DNA of 64,000 bases, taken from Cyprinodon diabolis. Its lineage: Eukaryota > Chordata > Actinopteri > Cyprinodontiformes > Cyprinodontidae. The notes beneath the pieces are model-generated. The model saw only the letters and a program-made list of their open reading frames with translations. It was not told the origin of the DNA and did not search any database. The translations under genes and the position numbers were made by a program. Of this stretch, positions 11,223-23,500 are shown piece after piece; position 1 is the first letter of the stretch, and every line of letters starts with the position of its first letter. The stretch lies in assembly GCA_030533445.1 (NCBI GenBank), contig CM060076.1, forward strand, positions 12,192,501 through 12,256,500. Reading direction: 5' to 3'.

Positions 11223-12735
11223 GGATTGTTTTTATTGCTAATATGTAAGTCTGTTAAACCATAATAATACCTGCCTGTTGTGTGTTAAAAATAGTGTCTT
11301 CCCAAGCAGTGTATCTCATTAGAACAGTTCTTCTATCAGGATCTACAGTTATTATGTTCATTATGTACATAACAGATTTGAAAATGAAATGAAAGTAAAA
11401 AGACAGAGTGGATGACTCTTAACAGTGAGACATCTCTCACGGGGCATTAGAAATAGCCTTGAGAACATAGTGTGATATTTGGATATAGCTGTTGCCATGG
11501 ATTTCCCCTCATTTACAAACGTTGATATAATGATATGATGATATAATGATCATAATGATGATACTGCAGTTTTATAAAATTTTTCTTCAACTGTGATTTG
11601 GGCATGACACAGTTGGCAAGCGCTGCCATCTGTAACCCTAAGCAAATTCTGGTCTGAGTAAGATTACAATTTATGTCATCATCTCTTGTCATGTCTCATG
11701 GTTATTTAATACATACAAATTATGAAAAGTTTGTCCCAAGTGATCTCTTCTCAGGAAAGAATTTGGAATAGAAAGCTTAAAGGTGTAAACAAAAAGCTTC
11801 CCTTTACACCCCATATAGGAATTGCTGCAGGTACCCTGTTTATGCCACAAAAGGAAAGCGATCTGAGTGAGACTGAGCTAAGAGTGGCGTTTGATGGTGA
11901 CGCTGTCATTTTCTCAGACAAGTCAGAAAAGATCTATAAGCAACAAGGCCTTGACGGTTTCAATGAGCATGAGAAAAAAAACAAGGACACACCCTTGGCT
12001 CAGGTAAAAAATTCATCTAAATGCTACATTTCTGATGTAGCATTATCAACCCCATGTTTATATTTGTTTACACATAAAATTAAAAACTATATAAGGACTC
12101 TTGTTGCAGCCACAGCTTTTAAAGTTTCTTATTTATCTCTAGCACTGGCTAAACTCAGAGAGTCATATTCTCTATCTTTATTTGAAGAATTTAATAACCC
12201 TCCTAGCTTGAACGTGGATTTATATTTCTGCTCTTATAACCACCTGAATGTGCCGATACAGGCAAGACTTGCTAGACTCCACCTCCTGGAGCAGTTATGA
12301 ACTAGTCTAGCTAGCTGTACAGTATGTGCAAAAGTTTTCAGACCTCTTCACCTTCTTACATTTTGTTCAATTATACAACAACAACAAATTTAGATACAAA
12401 AACAAATCTTTTCTTATGTGATATTGTTCCATGAGTATTTCATTAAGAAATAGTAGATTTGATAAGAAAAATAGCTTTTAAGTGCTTCATCTAGGAAGAA
12501 ACCACAGCTAACAGATTATCTGTAAGCCCGCCAAAACTATCTAGTATTTACAGGTACACTCCTCACATACTGCAGTGGAATAGTTTAGACTGATGCATAC
12601 TCTTATCTTTGAGTGGCCAAGTCAACATGGAGAAGTAAATACAATCAAATGTTTTACAATATTTTTTAACTGCTGCTAATAAACGCTCTCTATCCAAAAG
12701 GATGAGATGATTTGCAGCAAAGAAATACCTCTAGT

Positions 12736-14215
12736 CAGGGGCGGATCTAGAAAAATATTTATGGGGTGGCGAGAGGGGCGCAGGAATTTTTGAGGGGTGG
12801 CAACATAGGGCATTTGTTTACACTGAACGTAATCACAGCTATCACAGTTTGGTGAGAATAGTATGTACAGTCAGTGTTTCATGTGAAACAGTTCATATTA
12901 GTAATACATCGTATGATCAATGTGATCTCACTTAATAGGAGATAGAAGAATGATAAATCACACGAAAGGTATTAAGGTAAGACACTGGTGCTGAGTCGCA
13001 GATGAGATTGACTGTCAGAGAGGCAGCTTTGCACCATTTGCACAAGAAGAAACTATAGAAAGAAAAAGTTACCCATCAGAGATCTATGGACTGAGCTGTA
13101 CTAAAGTGAGCATAAATACACAGTAGAAATAAATGGGTCAAGGCACCCAAACAAGGTACCAGACATCTATGTAATGTTTACTCTGAACACACATTTACCC
13201 CATTTGTTCCTCAGTAACTTGACATACAGCAGTTAAGCCAACATGAAAGGGACATTTCATGCATGTAAATATGCTGTAGATAGAACTGCTGTATCAACAA
13301 ATAAACAAAAAGGCAGGTACTGTATGTTACATCAAAATCTCTACAAATCTGAAAAGAAGCAACATAAAAATACATTTTGCTTCCAGTCAGAAAAAGTACA
13401 AAACATTTTGTAATTAGGTTCATTCAGGTCATTTCTGGATAGTTTCATACTGTGTATACAAAAGAAAGAAACAACAACACTGCTTCATATTAAGCAAGAT
13501 TTACATTTTCCACATTTTTAACTTTACTTTTAACACTTTTGGTTTTATTAAAAGAAATATCAGATTTTCTCAGGTGCCAAAATAAAATGTAGCAGCTCTG
13601 TAAAGGCTCACCAGAGAGCATAACATAAAGTTGACATGACTATAACAGCCGAATGCAGTGATTTCCATGTTGCTCAGCAAAACGCCTCACAAATTTATTT
13701 AGATCCAATGCCTTTGTGGGTCTGGGTTAGTGTACAACCACACTTGATAGTCTCTTTTCGGTCATAGGTGACCGCAAAAATGTCTTTATGAGCCTGAGAC
13801 GTCAGGCCTAACTAACATCATAGTAAGAGAAATAACGTTCTGCAAACTGATTATTATCATCTCAAAATCAGCATTGTAGCTATGCTAGCAACATTGTGCT
13901 TTATTTATGATTTAATTTCTCGATAGATAGTTAATCAGTTTTTACCTGTTTCATCCCGTGTCTCCTCTCCCCATGACTTTCCCTCACTTTGCCCCATTCA
14001 GTTTTCAAAACAAATCAGTCTCAGTCGCTCTGGCATCATCTCGTGCTGCATTCACTGCAGTCCGAAATTGGAAATTAGCGGTCGTAATTCTCAAATTATC
14101 CATAATTTATAAGTTTTGCCACCCCTACCGCCAACTGGGGTGGCAGCAGGGGTGGCAAGGCTGTCATTTAGGGTGGCATTTGCCACCCTATGCCACCCCA
14201 GTAGATCCGCCTATG
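12736..14215. mobile_element. Non-autonomous hAT transposon with 8-bp TSD
   Basis: Terminal inverted repeats CAGGGGCGGATCTA (left) and, reverse-complemented, CATAGGCGGATCTA (right). The 8-bp duplication CCTCTAGT is at 12728-12735 and 14216-14223. The paralogous sites in copy 1 (near 3768) and copy 3 (near 21160) read ACTAGAGG with no insertion, so the empty site is directly visible twice in the window. The 1480-bp element contains no recognisable transposase. Its ends resemble those of the element at 39500-40068. Confidence 0.93.
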
Positions 14216-14464
14216 CCTCTAGTCGTGGAAAGCCTGTATTGACATATACTATAGCATTCAGCGCTGTTATATTGATATAAGAAGATAAAGTAAAAAAACA
14301 AACAAAAAATGTTAAAGCATGTCTTTTTCCAACTTTACAATTATTTAACACTTTTTGATGAATCACAAATACACTGAAGTTTTTGATCATATCTTAAAAA
14401 TATAGAAAACCTCAAGATGAAAACGTTTTAACCAACATTAATTGTTATTCTGTTCTTCCTATAG

Positions 14465-14830
14465 GGTCCATTCAAGGATTTCCTGGAGGCACTTGGAAAC
14501 CTCCAGAGAAAATTTTATGAGAAGGACAAACGTATTAATTGCCCGATACGAACCTTCCTGGTCACTTCTCGTGGTGCAGCGAGCTCTGGGGCTCGTGTCT
14601 TGAAGACCCTCCGAAACTGGGGCCTGGAAATTGATGAGGCCCTCTTCCTTGCTGGGGCTCCAAAGGGGCCCCTGCTGCAGAAGATCAGACCTCACATCTT
14701 CTTTGATGACCAGATGCACCATATTGAGGGGGCCCAGAAACTGGGAACCATATCTGCACATGTCCCTTATGGAATAGGACAGAAGTACCACAAAGGGAAA
14801 CTCATTGAGCAGCCAGCAAAAAATGAGTAA
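14465..14830 (+). CDS. NT5C1 copy 2 exon 6 (catalytic C-terminal part)
   Basis: Encodes 121 residues from [11 protein letters not shown] to QPAKNE, followed by TAA, the same length as in copy 3. It contains [17 protein letters not shown] and [17 protein letters not shown]. Copy 3 and the mammalian enzymes as I remember them have TARSAASSG and DDQMFH, so Ala to Ser, Ser to Gly and Phe to His are changes shared by copies 1 and 2. The reading frame is open despite the damage upstream. Confidence 0.85.
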   Translation, partial: GPFKDFLEALGNLQRKFYEKDKRINCPIRTFLVTSRGAASSGARVLKTLRNWGLEIDEALFLAGAPKGPLLQKIRPHIFFDDQMHHIEGAQKLGTISAHVPYGIGQKYHKGKLIEQPAKNE

Positions 14831-15136
14831 CTTGAAGTGAACCACTAAAATGTATCTCCATGGGAAGAGATTGGCTCAAAATTAGTAATATTTATATATA
14901 AAACATGCCCCTCTAAAGAAAAAGTTTGGATGTAGCGAATTAAATGGGTTTTGAAGCCTATAAAATGTGATTATAATTTCTACCAACTATTTTTAAAGCA
15001 CAGTTCCATAGTGGCCCATAAAGTTCTCTTTATAAAACTAAAAAGACAAAAAAAAAGAAAGACTAGTTAATACTTTTATGTTTTAGTCATACCTGTTCCT
15101 TTTTATTGGGTCAGTCAGAAATGAAAACCCTTTTAA

Positions 15137-15142
15137 AATAAA
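15137..15142 (+). terminator. Poly(A) signal of NT5C1 copy 2
   Basis: AATAAA in TTTTAAAATAAAGTTTAC, about 310 bases after the stop codon. The same sequence occurs at the equivalent point of copy 3 (20286-20291, minus strand), which supports its use as the cleavage signal. Copy 1 is truncated before this point. Confidence 0.7.
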
Positions 15143-15491
15143 GTTTACATCATTTTGGTCATTATTTGTATCATGTGTATTTTTGTTTGGGCTTGATCAG
15201 ATGATCTCTTTCTTCTGTTTGGTAAAAAAAACAACATATTTTCTTCTTGCACCTTGCATCCTTAAAAAGCTGCTTACCTACAAGGGTGGAAATGCAGCGG
15301 CTTATATGCTGCCTTTTTGTGTTTACATTCTTGCTGTAGATCAGAAACTGACACAGGGCAAAACTACATGTGAAACTACATGTGCACTTGGAAGTGCAGG
15401 AAGTAACTGCAGGTGGTTAAGCAGCACCAGCCCTACACTATTTGAACAGCGCACGTTACTCTGTTTAGCCCATTTCATGTATTTTATCTGG

Positions 15492-16148
15492 GACTGAAAA
15501 AAATAATCGTATTAATTGATTATTTCAATAATCGTCAACTAATTTAGTATGTGATTCATCATTAACTGCAGTATAGAGACTTTAAAACATACAGTAATAT
15601 AAATGTAAAATGACCCTTTCCCGACAGAGCAACTCACAGACATCACCTGAAGCACTGAAGGGCCAGCTGCTTCACCTACAAGTTGCCCTGCATCATTATT
15701 ACTGGATATCTGTGTTTCCTATAATCATATAATGTATAAGTGCATTTTTAATAGTAAAGGATTAAATGTAACACAACCTTTTATCATGATCCTATATTGC
15801 TTACTGTCTGACTGTTTAAATAGCTCCTTATGTCGATTTTCTTTTTTAGTGGCATCATCTACAAACACAAGCATGAGCCTAAGTGTATTAAAATATAAAA
15901 TCACTTTTAACAATTATAAAAGACAATATAACACTATCTTATCTGTAATTTAATAATATCCGAAATAAACAGCCAGATTCAAGCATTATTTACCAGACAT
16001 TAATGTTTGTACTAATTTATTTATAGACTGTGTGGAAATCTATGTAAGATAAAATCAATGTTAATATTCTTCCCCTGTTTGTTATTGTCTTTATCCTATT
16101 TCTAGAAGTATAAATAGTCAATTAAATCACTATTATTATGTGGAGCCC
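15492..16148. mobile_element. Decayed hAT-like MITE
   Basis: Imperfect inverted ends: the left end begins GGGACTGAAAAAAATAATCG, and the right end, reverse-complemented, begins GGGCTCCACATAATAATAG; both run into AATTGA. The ends resemble common teleost hAT ends rich in ATTAATCGATT. No clear target duplication was found, so the boundaries are approximate. Confidence 0.45.
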
Positions 16149-16159
16149 TAATTATGCTT

Positions 16160-16735
16160 TTTAAACGAAAAATAGCAGATGTTTAGGAGCCATTTCTTGT
16201 TGTTATACTCCATAAGAGAAATAACAGCTGCTAATAATTATACCTGAACTTCCTCAAAGAGTCATCAAAAAATGAAAACAGTAATAGCAACTAAATATCG
16301 GTAAAAAGGAAACCCTCACATTTTCTTTTTTAGTTGGCTGTGGCTAAGAATCAGAAATGTTGATGGCTTACAGCCTTTATTTGCCCATTTTTCCAACAGT
16401 CTTCAGAACTCCTGGCTGACTCAGAATATTTTGTTTTATAAAAGAAAAAAAGGTTTTTGTTTTTTAGTGTACATGATATTCATTTTTTTTTCTTTATTGG
16501 GACTAGTTTTGTAGCCTAATATTAATTGTAGTAACCGCGGCATTCTAGTGTGAATAAATTTTCAATTTTGTGCTCCAAGCAAACGCGAACTAGAAAACTG
16601 CAAATCAGAGAGAGAGAGAAGACAGAACTTAAGGCAGAACAACCAATGAGAGTCGAGTTAAACAGCGCATCACAGTTCCATGCGCTGCTACGTGAAAGGG
16701 ACAGGAGAGTAATAGCTGTTCAGATTCCTTTCAAG
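16160..16735. other. Intergenic, nothing recognised
   Basis: AT-rich sequence between copy 2 and a MITE. It contains poly-T tracts (16440-16500) and an AGAGAGAGAG run near 16609. No exon, RNA gene or element ends were recognised. Confidence 0.4.
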
Positions 16736-17146
16736 TGCTGTGTTCGAAAACCTAGGAAGCGTCCTTAGAAAGCCAGATTCGAAGGCCGATTACGTCATAG
16801 CGCGGCGCCGAGGTCTGGTCGGATTCCAAGCGTCCTCGTTATGCGGCCTTAAAATGCGTCCTCATGCGAGTATGTTTAGTTTGCTCGCGTTGGTTATGAC
16901 ATAAATGTAACGCCATAGTCCTTCTTTTTGCCCGATTTGAAGAACGGGTCCGATGTATCCTCGGTATCCTTGGATATCCCAGGATTCATTGCGAGACCAA
17001 CCAAGCCATGATCAGAGGAAAGGTTACTTGGCGCCGAACAGTGGTGAAAATTGGAAGTTCAGTTTAATATAATACAAGTCATTTAATAGTTCCGTCTGAG
17101 ATGAATGAAAAATAGTTCTTTTAATGGTTATTGAGTCAGATATGTG

Positions 17147-18415
17147 CAGTGATGGGACTAACGGCGTTGAAAGTAACGGCGTTACTAACGCCGTTACCTT
17201 CTTTTAGTAACGAGTAATCTAACTAATTACTTTGACTGTAACTATAACGCAGTTACCATTGCAGACACCCCGTTACTGCGCGTTACTCAGGTCGCACAAT
17301 GAACCTTTTTTCATGATAGGACTCGTGCGCGGCTGCATGAAGCTGACTCCCCACCCACGTCAAAAAACTCTGCAAATAGACTGAATGGTTAGTGCAACGT
17401 TAGTGCAGATTTGTGCAGAAAAAAAATATTGTTTGTGCTACGTTTGTTTAAGAGATATTAAAGATGATTTTTTAGGTCATCCAGAGGTGCGCGCCTTGTC
17501 ATGAGAGAGGGGAGGATGAGAATGGCTGATGTATAGTGAGATTCCGTCTGTCAGTTGGGTAGGTGGGTGTTTCTGCTGGTGGGTGTTAACGTACAGCACA
17601 CACAGAGAGATGGAGAGTGAGGATGACTCCAGCAGCAAACAGCGTTTTCCTGATGGAAATACCGGTGTTACGTCGAGCTGCGTTTCCCCATCAGATACGG
17701 TTTCCTCTGCATCTCCGCACAGCGCAGGCGGCACGAGTCACCACGCAAGCGACAGGAAACGCGCATGCTCTCTAAAGGCGCGCACCAGTCGCCCTGTGCT
17801 CGCGCCACAGGAGAACTATGGAGAGCGTGAACGATCAAATGAAAGGGAGAAATCTGGATGGATGGATGGATGGATGGATGGATGGACGGATACTCTGCCT
17901 TTTCAACCTACTGTATTTTTTATTTTAAACATTATTTGATGGCCTTTGTGGCAGGGATGGAGATCCATATTTTATGTCACACACAGAGTATACATCTAAA
18001 TAGATGGATAGATAGATGTTGCAGTATCTATAACAACCCAAACACACAGGATTTCAGAATTAGACATCCCCAGTTATTAATTTCACCAGATCTGAATGCC
18101 CTGTTTAAAAACTTCACATTGCGTTCCCCCCTGATGTCATTTACATTGAGTTGCAATAAATGCAAAACTCTCTGCAGGTTCTTGTCTTTGTCGTCCGCTC
18201 TATTCAGCTGGCTTTTGAATCACACCGCCATAAGGTGGGGGCTGGGTGGTGAGGGTTACGGGGGCGAGAAACGCAAAAGTAACGCAATAGTTACTTTTAC
18301 TAGTAACTAGTTACTTTTATTGTGGAGTAACTCAGTTAGTAACTCAGTTACTTTTTGGGAGAAGTAACGAGTAACTATAACTAATTACTTTTTCAAAGTA
18401 ACGTGCCCAACACTG
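17147..18415. mobile_element. hAT MITE (family A/B, copy A)
   Basis: The left end is CAGTGATGGGACTAACG; the right end reverse-complemented is CAGTGTTGGGCACGTTAC. Near-perfect 8-bp duplication: GATATGTG at 17139-17146 and CATATGTG at 18416-18423. It is closely similar throughout to the element at 25947-27197, including an internal GGAT microsatellite (17858-17885). No transposase was recognised. It is nested inside the family C element. Confidence 0.92.
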
Positions 18416-18669
18416 CATATGTGGCGGTAATGTTTGATTTATCTAAAGGTTTTTATCTGTTACTGTGTAAATGGGTTTGGCAATAATTTAAGGACAGATT
18501 CTAATATATCTGCAGTGTGGGGAATATAAATCTGATAGGATTTTTATCTTTTTATTGCTGTTTTGCACAATATGCTTAACTAAATATTTTTTGTTGTTGA
18601 ATATTAGAGATTTTGCAGATATATTTTTTACACATACATGGTTTAGATTTACTTATATATTTCGACTCC

Positions 18670-18975
18670 TTTTTTAGAATAGAATAGAAAATCCCTTTTG
18701 TTGTCCCACAATGAGCAAATTTACAGCAGCAGAAAGATTATTGAAAATGGTCACACAAATGTGGACCTTAGAAAAATGTATAAGAATAACATAATAGGGA
18801 AGAGTTAAAATATAAACAATACAATTCTGTAAAGTGTTTTAACAATATAAAACAGGAGAATAAATAACCAATATGCAGCTATGGACATTTTTACAGTAAT
18901 GGATATTTGAAAATAGCAGCAACATCAGAGATGTGCAGAATGACAGCAGCATGTTATTTAACTGACTAAGGTTTC
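18670..18975. mobile_element. Non-LTR retrotransposon fragment
   Basis: The blocks TAGAATAGAAAATCCC, TTGTCCCACAATG, AACAATATAAAAC and GAGAATAAATAACCAATAT recur in the same order at 32743-32990. The sequence resembles the 3' region of an abundant teleost LINE family; the family name is uncertain. Confidence 0.5.
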
Positions 18976-19319
18976 TATCATTACATTTGATTTTATTTGT
19001 TCCTGCTCCCGATGGTTGGAACATTTATTCCACTCTGGATTCTTGTGAGTGTAGTCTTTGTTCACTTTACAATAAAAAATAAATAAATAAACAAACAGTT
19101 TTGAAAACTTCGGTTTTCATTCTTTTCCTGCTTTGAGTGTCAACTTTCACGGTTGCTAAGCAACCGAGCTTACGGCGGTAAAACCCGCCGAAGGGTAGAC
19201 CTGTTCGAATTTACAGCCAAAACTCTTCCGGTCTCCTTATTTTCAAGGACTTCGAAGGATCCAGTCTAGGTAGACCGCGTCCTTGGAGGATGCAGCCCAG
19301 GTTTTCAAACAGAGCCATT

Positions 19320-19880
19320 GACAATGACAAGGAAATGCAAAGGACACAAAATATAATACAGCAACTCACATATATAACATTATATTATTTAAGTTTGTTT
19401 TAAAAAAAAAAAGGAATGTTAAGGGCTATTAAGCTACATCTTAGTATAAAATATCTTCAGAGGGCCAAAATTATTTTGACCCTACAAAGATGAAAACCAA
19501 AAACAATATTATAAAATTTGAGCAGGACTATTAAACTAATTTAAATAAATTAATTTTCTTTTTTTGAATAAAAGATGTGTTAAGAATAAAAGAAGCACAT
19601 TAACATTATCTGAAAACAGGACATAGGCTAAGAAATCTTAAAAGCAACATTTTGCTGTTGAGTTTACCCAGAAATATTCAAATAAAACAAATTAGCATTT
19701 AAAAGAAGGGGAACCCTTCTTCAAAATCACATTTAAATCATTGAATTTAAATGAAACAAAAAAGTGGACAAAAATCTGTGGGGTAAAGTTGCTTTTGGCA
19801 GTAATGTATTTATTTACTAAAATAGCAAAACCAATACTTTTAGGACATTTAGAATATATGAAAATGCATTTATTCTTTTA
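19320..19880. other. Intergenic, nothing recognised
   Basis: AT-rich sequence between the family C element and the 3' UTR of NT5C1 copy 3. No coding or repeat signature was recognised. Confidence 0.4.
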
Positions 19881-20285
19881 TACTCAAAGTTTAAAGGCAT
19901 GACAGTTGTGACAATAAAAAACATATTTCCACAATTTACTGTAAAAGTTTATGCAACTCAACTGTGAACTGACATTTGCATAGTTCACATGTAGTTTTGC
20001 CCTGTGTCCCCTGCGCAAGTTAAAAACAAGGTAAAGAGCAAAGGCAATTACAAGAACAGAGGTTTTATGTTGTTTATGATCTACAGCAAGAATGTAAACA
20101 CAAAAAGGCAGCATTGGTGTTCCTATAAGCCGCTGCATTTCCACCCTTGTAGGAAAGCAGCTTTTTAAAGATGCAAGGTGCAAGAAGGAAATATGTTGTT
20201 TTTTACCATACAGAAGAAAGAGATCGTCTGTTCAAGCCCAAACAAAAATACATATGATACAAATAATGACCAAAATGATGTAAAC

Positions 20286-20291
20286 TTTATT
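20286..20291 (-). terminator. Poly(A) signal of NT5C1 copy 3
   Basis: TTTATT on the plus strand (AATAAA on the coding strand), about 270 bases past the stop codon. It lies in the same context as the signal of copy 2 at 15137-15142. Confidence 0.7.
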
Positions 20292-20561
20292 TTAAAAGGG
20301 TTTTCATTTCTGACTGACCCAATAAAAAGGTACAGATATGACTAAAACGTAACAGTGTTTGCTAGTCTTTCTTTTTTTGTCTTTTTAGTTATATAAAGAG
20401 AACTTTATGGGCCACTATGGAACTGTGCTTTAAAAATATATATAGGAATTACAGTCTCACCCAAACTTTTTCTTTAGAGGGGCATGTTTTATATAAAAAA
20501 ATATTACTAATGTGAAGCTAATCTCTTCCTATGGAGATAAATTTTAGTGTTTCACTTCAAG

Positions 20562-23500
20562 TTACTCCTTTTTTTCTGGCTGCTCAATGAGTTTCCCTTT
20601 GTGGTACTTCTGCCCTATTCCATAAGGGACATGTGCAGATATGGTTCCCAGTTCTTTGGCCCCCTCAATGTGGAACATCTGGTCGTCGAAGAAGATGTGA
20701 GGTCTGATCTTCTGCAGCAGGGGCCCCTTTGGAGCCCCAGCAAGGAAGAGGGCCTCATCAATTTCCAGGCCCCAGGTTCGGAGGGTCTTCAGGACACGAG
20801 CACCTGAGCTCGCTGCGCTGCGAGCCGTGACCAGGAAGGTTCGGATCGGGCAATTCATGCGTTCGTTCTTCTCATAAAACTTTCTCTGGAGCTTTCCAAG
20901 GGCCTCCAGGAAACACTTTAATGGCCCCTGTAGGAAGAACAGATTACAATTAATGTTGGTTAAAATATTTTCAACTTGAGGTTTTCTATATCTTTAAGAT
21001 ACGACCACAAAACTTCTGTGTATTTGTGATTCATCAAACATTAAGAGTGGAATAATTGTAAAGTTGCTGCAAAAAGATGTCGTATGTAATTTTATTTGTC
21101 TTCCTGAATCAATATAACAGATGTGAATCCTATGGGATATGTCAATACAGGCTTTCCATGACTAGAGGTATTTCTTTGCTGCAAATCATCTGAAGCTCTT
21201 GGATGGAGAGCATTTATTAGCAGCAGTTTACAATCATTGTGAAACATTTCATTGTAATTAATTCTCTATGTTGACTTGGCTACTCAAAGTAAAGGCATCA
21301 GTCTAAACCAGGGATTTCAAAATCAAAAACACCGTGGGCCAAAAAAACTAATTTGCCTATTAAACCAAGACCTAACACATTGTTTTTAAAAACAAAATAT
21401 TAATATCAATATTATTATTAAACTTTTATTATATTGATAAACTTATTAAGATAAATACATAAATGAAAGTGCTTGCATTATTAATTATGTTTGGATTGTT
21501 TTGGTTTTTGATTTCCCCCTTTAACAATCCAAGCACTCTGGGCTGAAATCGGTTGTCTAAGGAGGCGGAGTTCACTAACTGCTCTCCGCAAATGAAGCGC
21601 GCAGGTGTCAGCAGAGGCTGATTGAAGCGAAAATAAAAGCGGGTTGGATGGAGGAAGAGGGGAGCTGATCCTGCAGGTGATAGAGATGAACACGCTGCTG
21701 AGTGAGGGACAGGTGGGATCAACAAGCCAGGCACAGAATACCGGGTGGTGAACAGACGGCACAGCCAGAGCAGAGGACCGCGCCTGTTAGTAGCGCTCCA
21801 TCTCGATCAGAGAATCGTGCAGATCCCACCTGCCTCTCGCTCACTAGCCCGTCTCCATCACCTGCAGTGGTGGTTGCTCACGGAGCCAGAGTGCCAGTCT
21901 GGGGGAGTGGGGCTTGAACTCAGAACCTCTGGAACCCAAGCACAATTACCTAAACCACTAGGCAGCCACTCCATCCAGCTAGTCTAGTTCATAACTGCTC
22001 GAGGAGTTAGAGTCTAGTAAGCCTGTATCAGAACATTCATTTTGTTATAACAGCAGGAATATAAATCCACAAGCACATTCTGGTATTAAGGATAGAGAAT
22101 ATGATTCGCTAACTTTAGCCAATGCTTGAGAGAAGGAAGAAACTTTGAAAGCTGAAGCTGCAATATAATTTTTAATTGTATCCCTAAAAAACGTAAACAT
22201 AAGGCTGATTTTTTCCTTCAAACTCCTGCAAAGAGAGTTTTTTTAAGAAGACATGTAATCTCCTGTTTGTCAGGTATCGTCAATAATACATGTAGATGTT
22301 TTTTTTGTTTTTTACCTGAGCCAAGGGTTTGTCCTCATTCTTTTTCTCATGCTCAAAAAAAGAGTCCAGGCCTTGTTGCTTCACAATAATTTCTGACTCG
22401 TCTGAGAAAAGGACGGCATCACCATCAAACGCCACTCTTAGTTGAGTGTCACTCAGATTACTCTCCTTTTCTGACATAAACATGGTAGCTGCTGCAATCC
22501 CTATATGGGGGAAAGGAAATCTTTTTAAAAGAAGCACCTTCATTGGAACATTCTGTTCTTGAAATTCTGCTGCAGGCAATTGTCAACCCCAGACGTTGAA
22601 CTTAAGGTTTGAAGAACCTGTTAAGCTGATTTAACCAGCAAATACAGAGACTTACAAAAGCATTCCTACACCAAGAATATTTCCCAATTTTGGGAGGTTT
22701 TATACATATATATATATATACACACACATTATGTGAAGCAATGTTTAGTTCTTCGGATGTAATATAAAGAAAACAGCTTCTCTTACCTTCTTCTATAGCA
22801 TCTATGACCTTCTTTGAATCCTTAGAAAGGTAAAGGTTTGTCATGTAGGCCTTCAGGTAACCTATAGGACTTTCCCCTCCAGTCATACAGAATCTCTCTA
22901 TAGTCAAACCTGGGACAGAATAAAAAACAGATATGCATGAAGAATAAAGGCCTAGTTATAATGATTTTTCTCCTTAACTCTGTTTGCTGATGTAGGGAGG
23001 AGGTGAGACGTTGCTGAGCTGAACAATTAACAATGTTTGGTTAAGGAACGCAGCATACCGTAGTGATTAATGCTGTTAATGAGGCGCACGCCGACTTCAG
23101 CGTGGTTGTTAGTCATCAATACAATGTCAAACAGCTCCTCGCTGTCAGGGTAAAGCTCCCTCAGTCGACTGTTGACATTCATGAGAGCCTGTAACAAAGA
23201 TCACACTGTTTGTACTCAATGATATTGAGACATTTTGTTCAACATGAGGGTAAAGCAGTTATTACAAAAGGGTTCCTTTACTTCCCTCTTATTTTAAATT
23301 GCACAATATATAAAACGACAACATTTTTGTGAATTTGGAATCCCATATTTCCAGTGCTGGGCAATTGTAATTACAAGGAAGGTATTTTATATTAAACAAA
23401 TAGACTACGGCTATAACAATTAATCAGATTAATTGTGATTATTTGATTATCGCAATTAATAATTGTCAAATATTTTTTTTATTTAATCTAAATGTTATGT

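Larger units (their letters stand above)
8021..14830 (+). pseudogene. NT5C1-like 5'-nucleotidase copy 2, exon 3 acceptor lost
   Basis: Six exon positions are visible: exon 1 8021-8086, exon 2 8210-8362, exon 3 remnant 9400-9517, exon 4 9667-9789, exon 5 11819-12003 and exon 6 14465-14830, with stop TAA at 14828-14830. The family would hydrolyse AMP to adenosine in the cytosol. The motifs [23 protein letters not shown] and FFDDQM persist, and exons 4-6 keep family lengths and phases. The acceptor and first 12 bases of exon 3 are replaced by an (ATCC)n array. Skipping the 130-bp exon would shift the frame, and the nearest upstream AG sites (after 9317 and 9328) give the wrong frame. Exon 1 is 16 codons shorter than in copy 3 and the original exon 2 acceptor is mutated. 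It could still be transcribed because the promoter region is conserved. A start at 8015 is possible, but 8021 aligns with copy 3. Confidence 0.8.
8386..15022 (+). repeat. Right arm of large NT5C1 inverted repeat
   Basis: Inverted partner of 2966-7528. The match starts in intron 2 just after exon 2 (common block TTAGCAGTTTTAACTGCAGG) and ends in the 3' UTR near GTGGCCCATAAAG. Copy 3 continues to match this arm beyond 15022 and also upstream of 8386. The right arm is therefore the fuller, ancestral-like one and the left arm is the derived, truncated copy. It includes a SINE at about 11050-11220 and a hAT element at 12736-14215. Confidence 0.9.
16738..19312. mobile_element. TIR element (family C, copy 1) carrying nested insertions
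   Basis: The ends are inverted: CTGTGTTCGAAAACCT on the left and, reverse-complemented, CTGTTTGAAAACCTGGGCTG on the right. The internal block GATTACGTCATAGCGCGGCG and the ends match a second, shorter copy at about 34474-35216. The body here is interrupted by a complete hAT element (17147-18415) and by a roughly 500-bp stretch (about 18540-19090) that includes a non-LTR fragment. No target duplication or superfamily could be fixed. Confidence 0.7.

Noticed and set aside
8021..14830. Copy 2 as a processed retrocopy
   Set aside because: Introns and upstream promoter sequence are conserved with copy 3.
2966..15022. Palindrome as a pure assembly artefact
   Set aside because: The arms differ by a 1480-bp insertion with a target duplication, a 683-bp deletion, array lengths and scattered substitutions; long reads would still be the final test.
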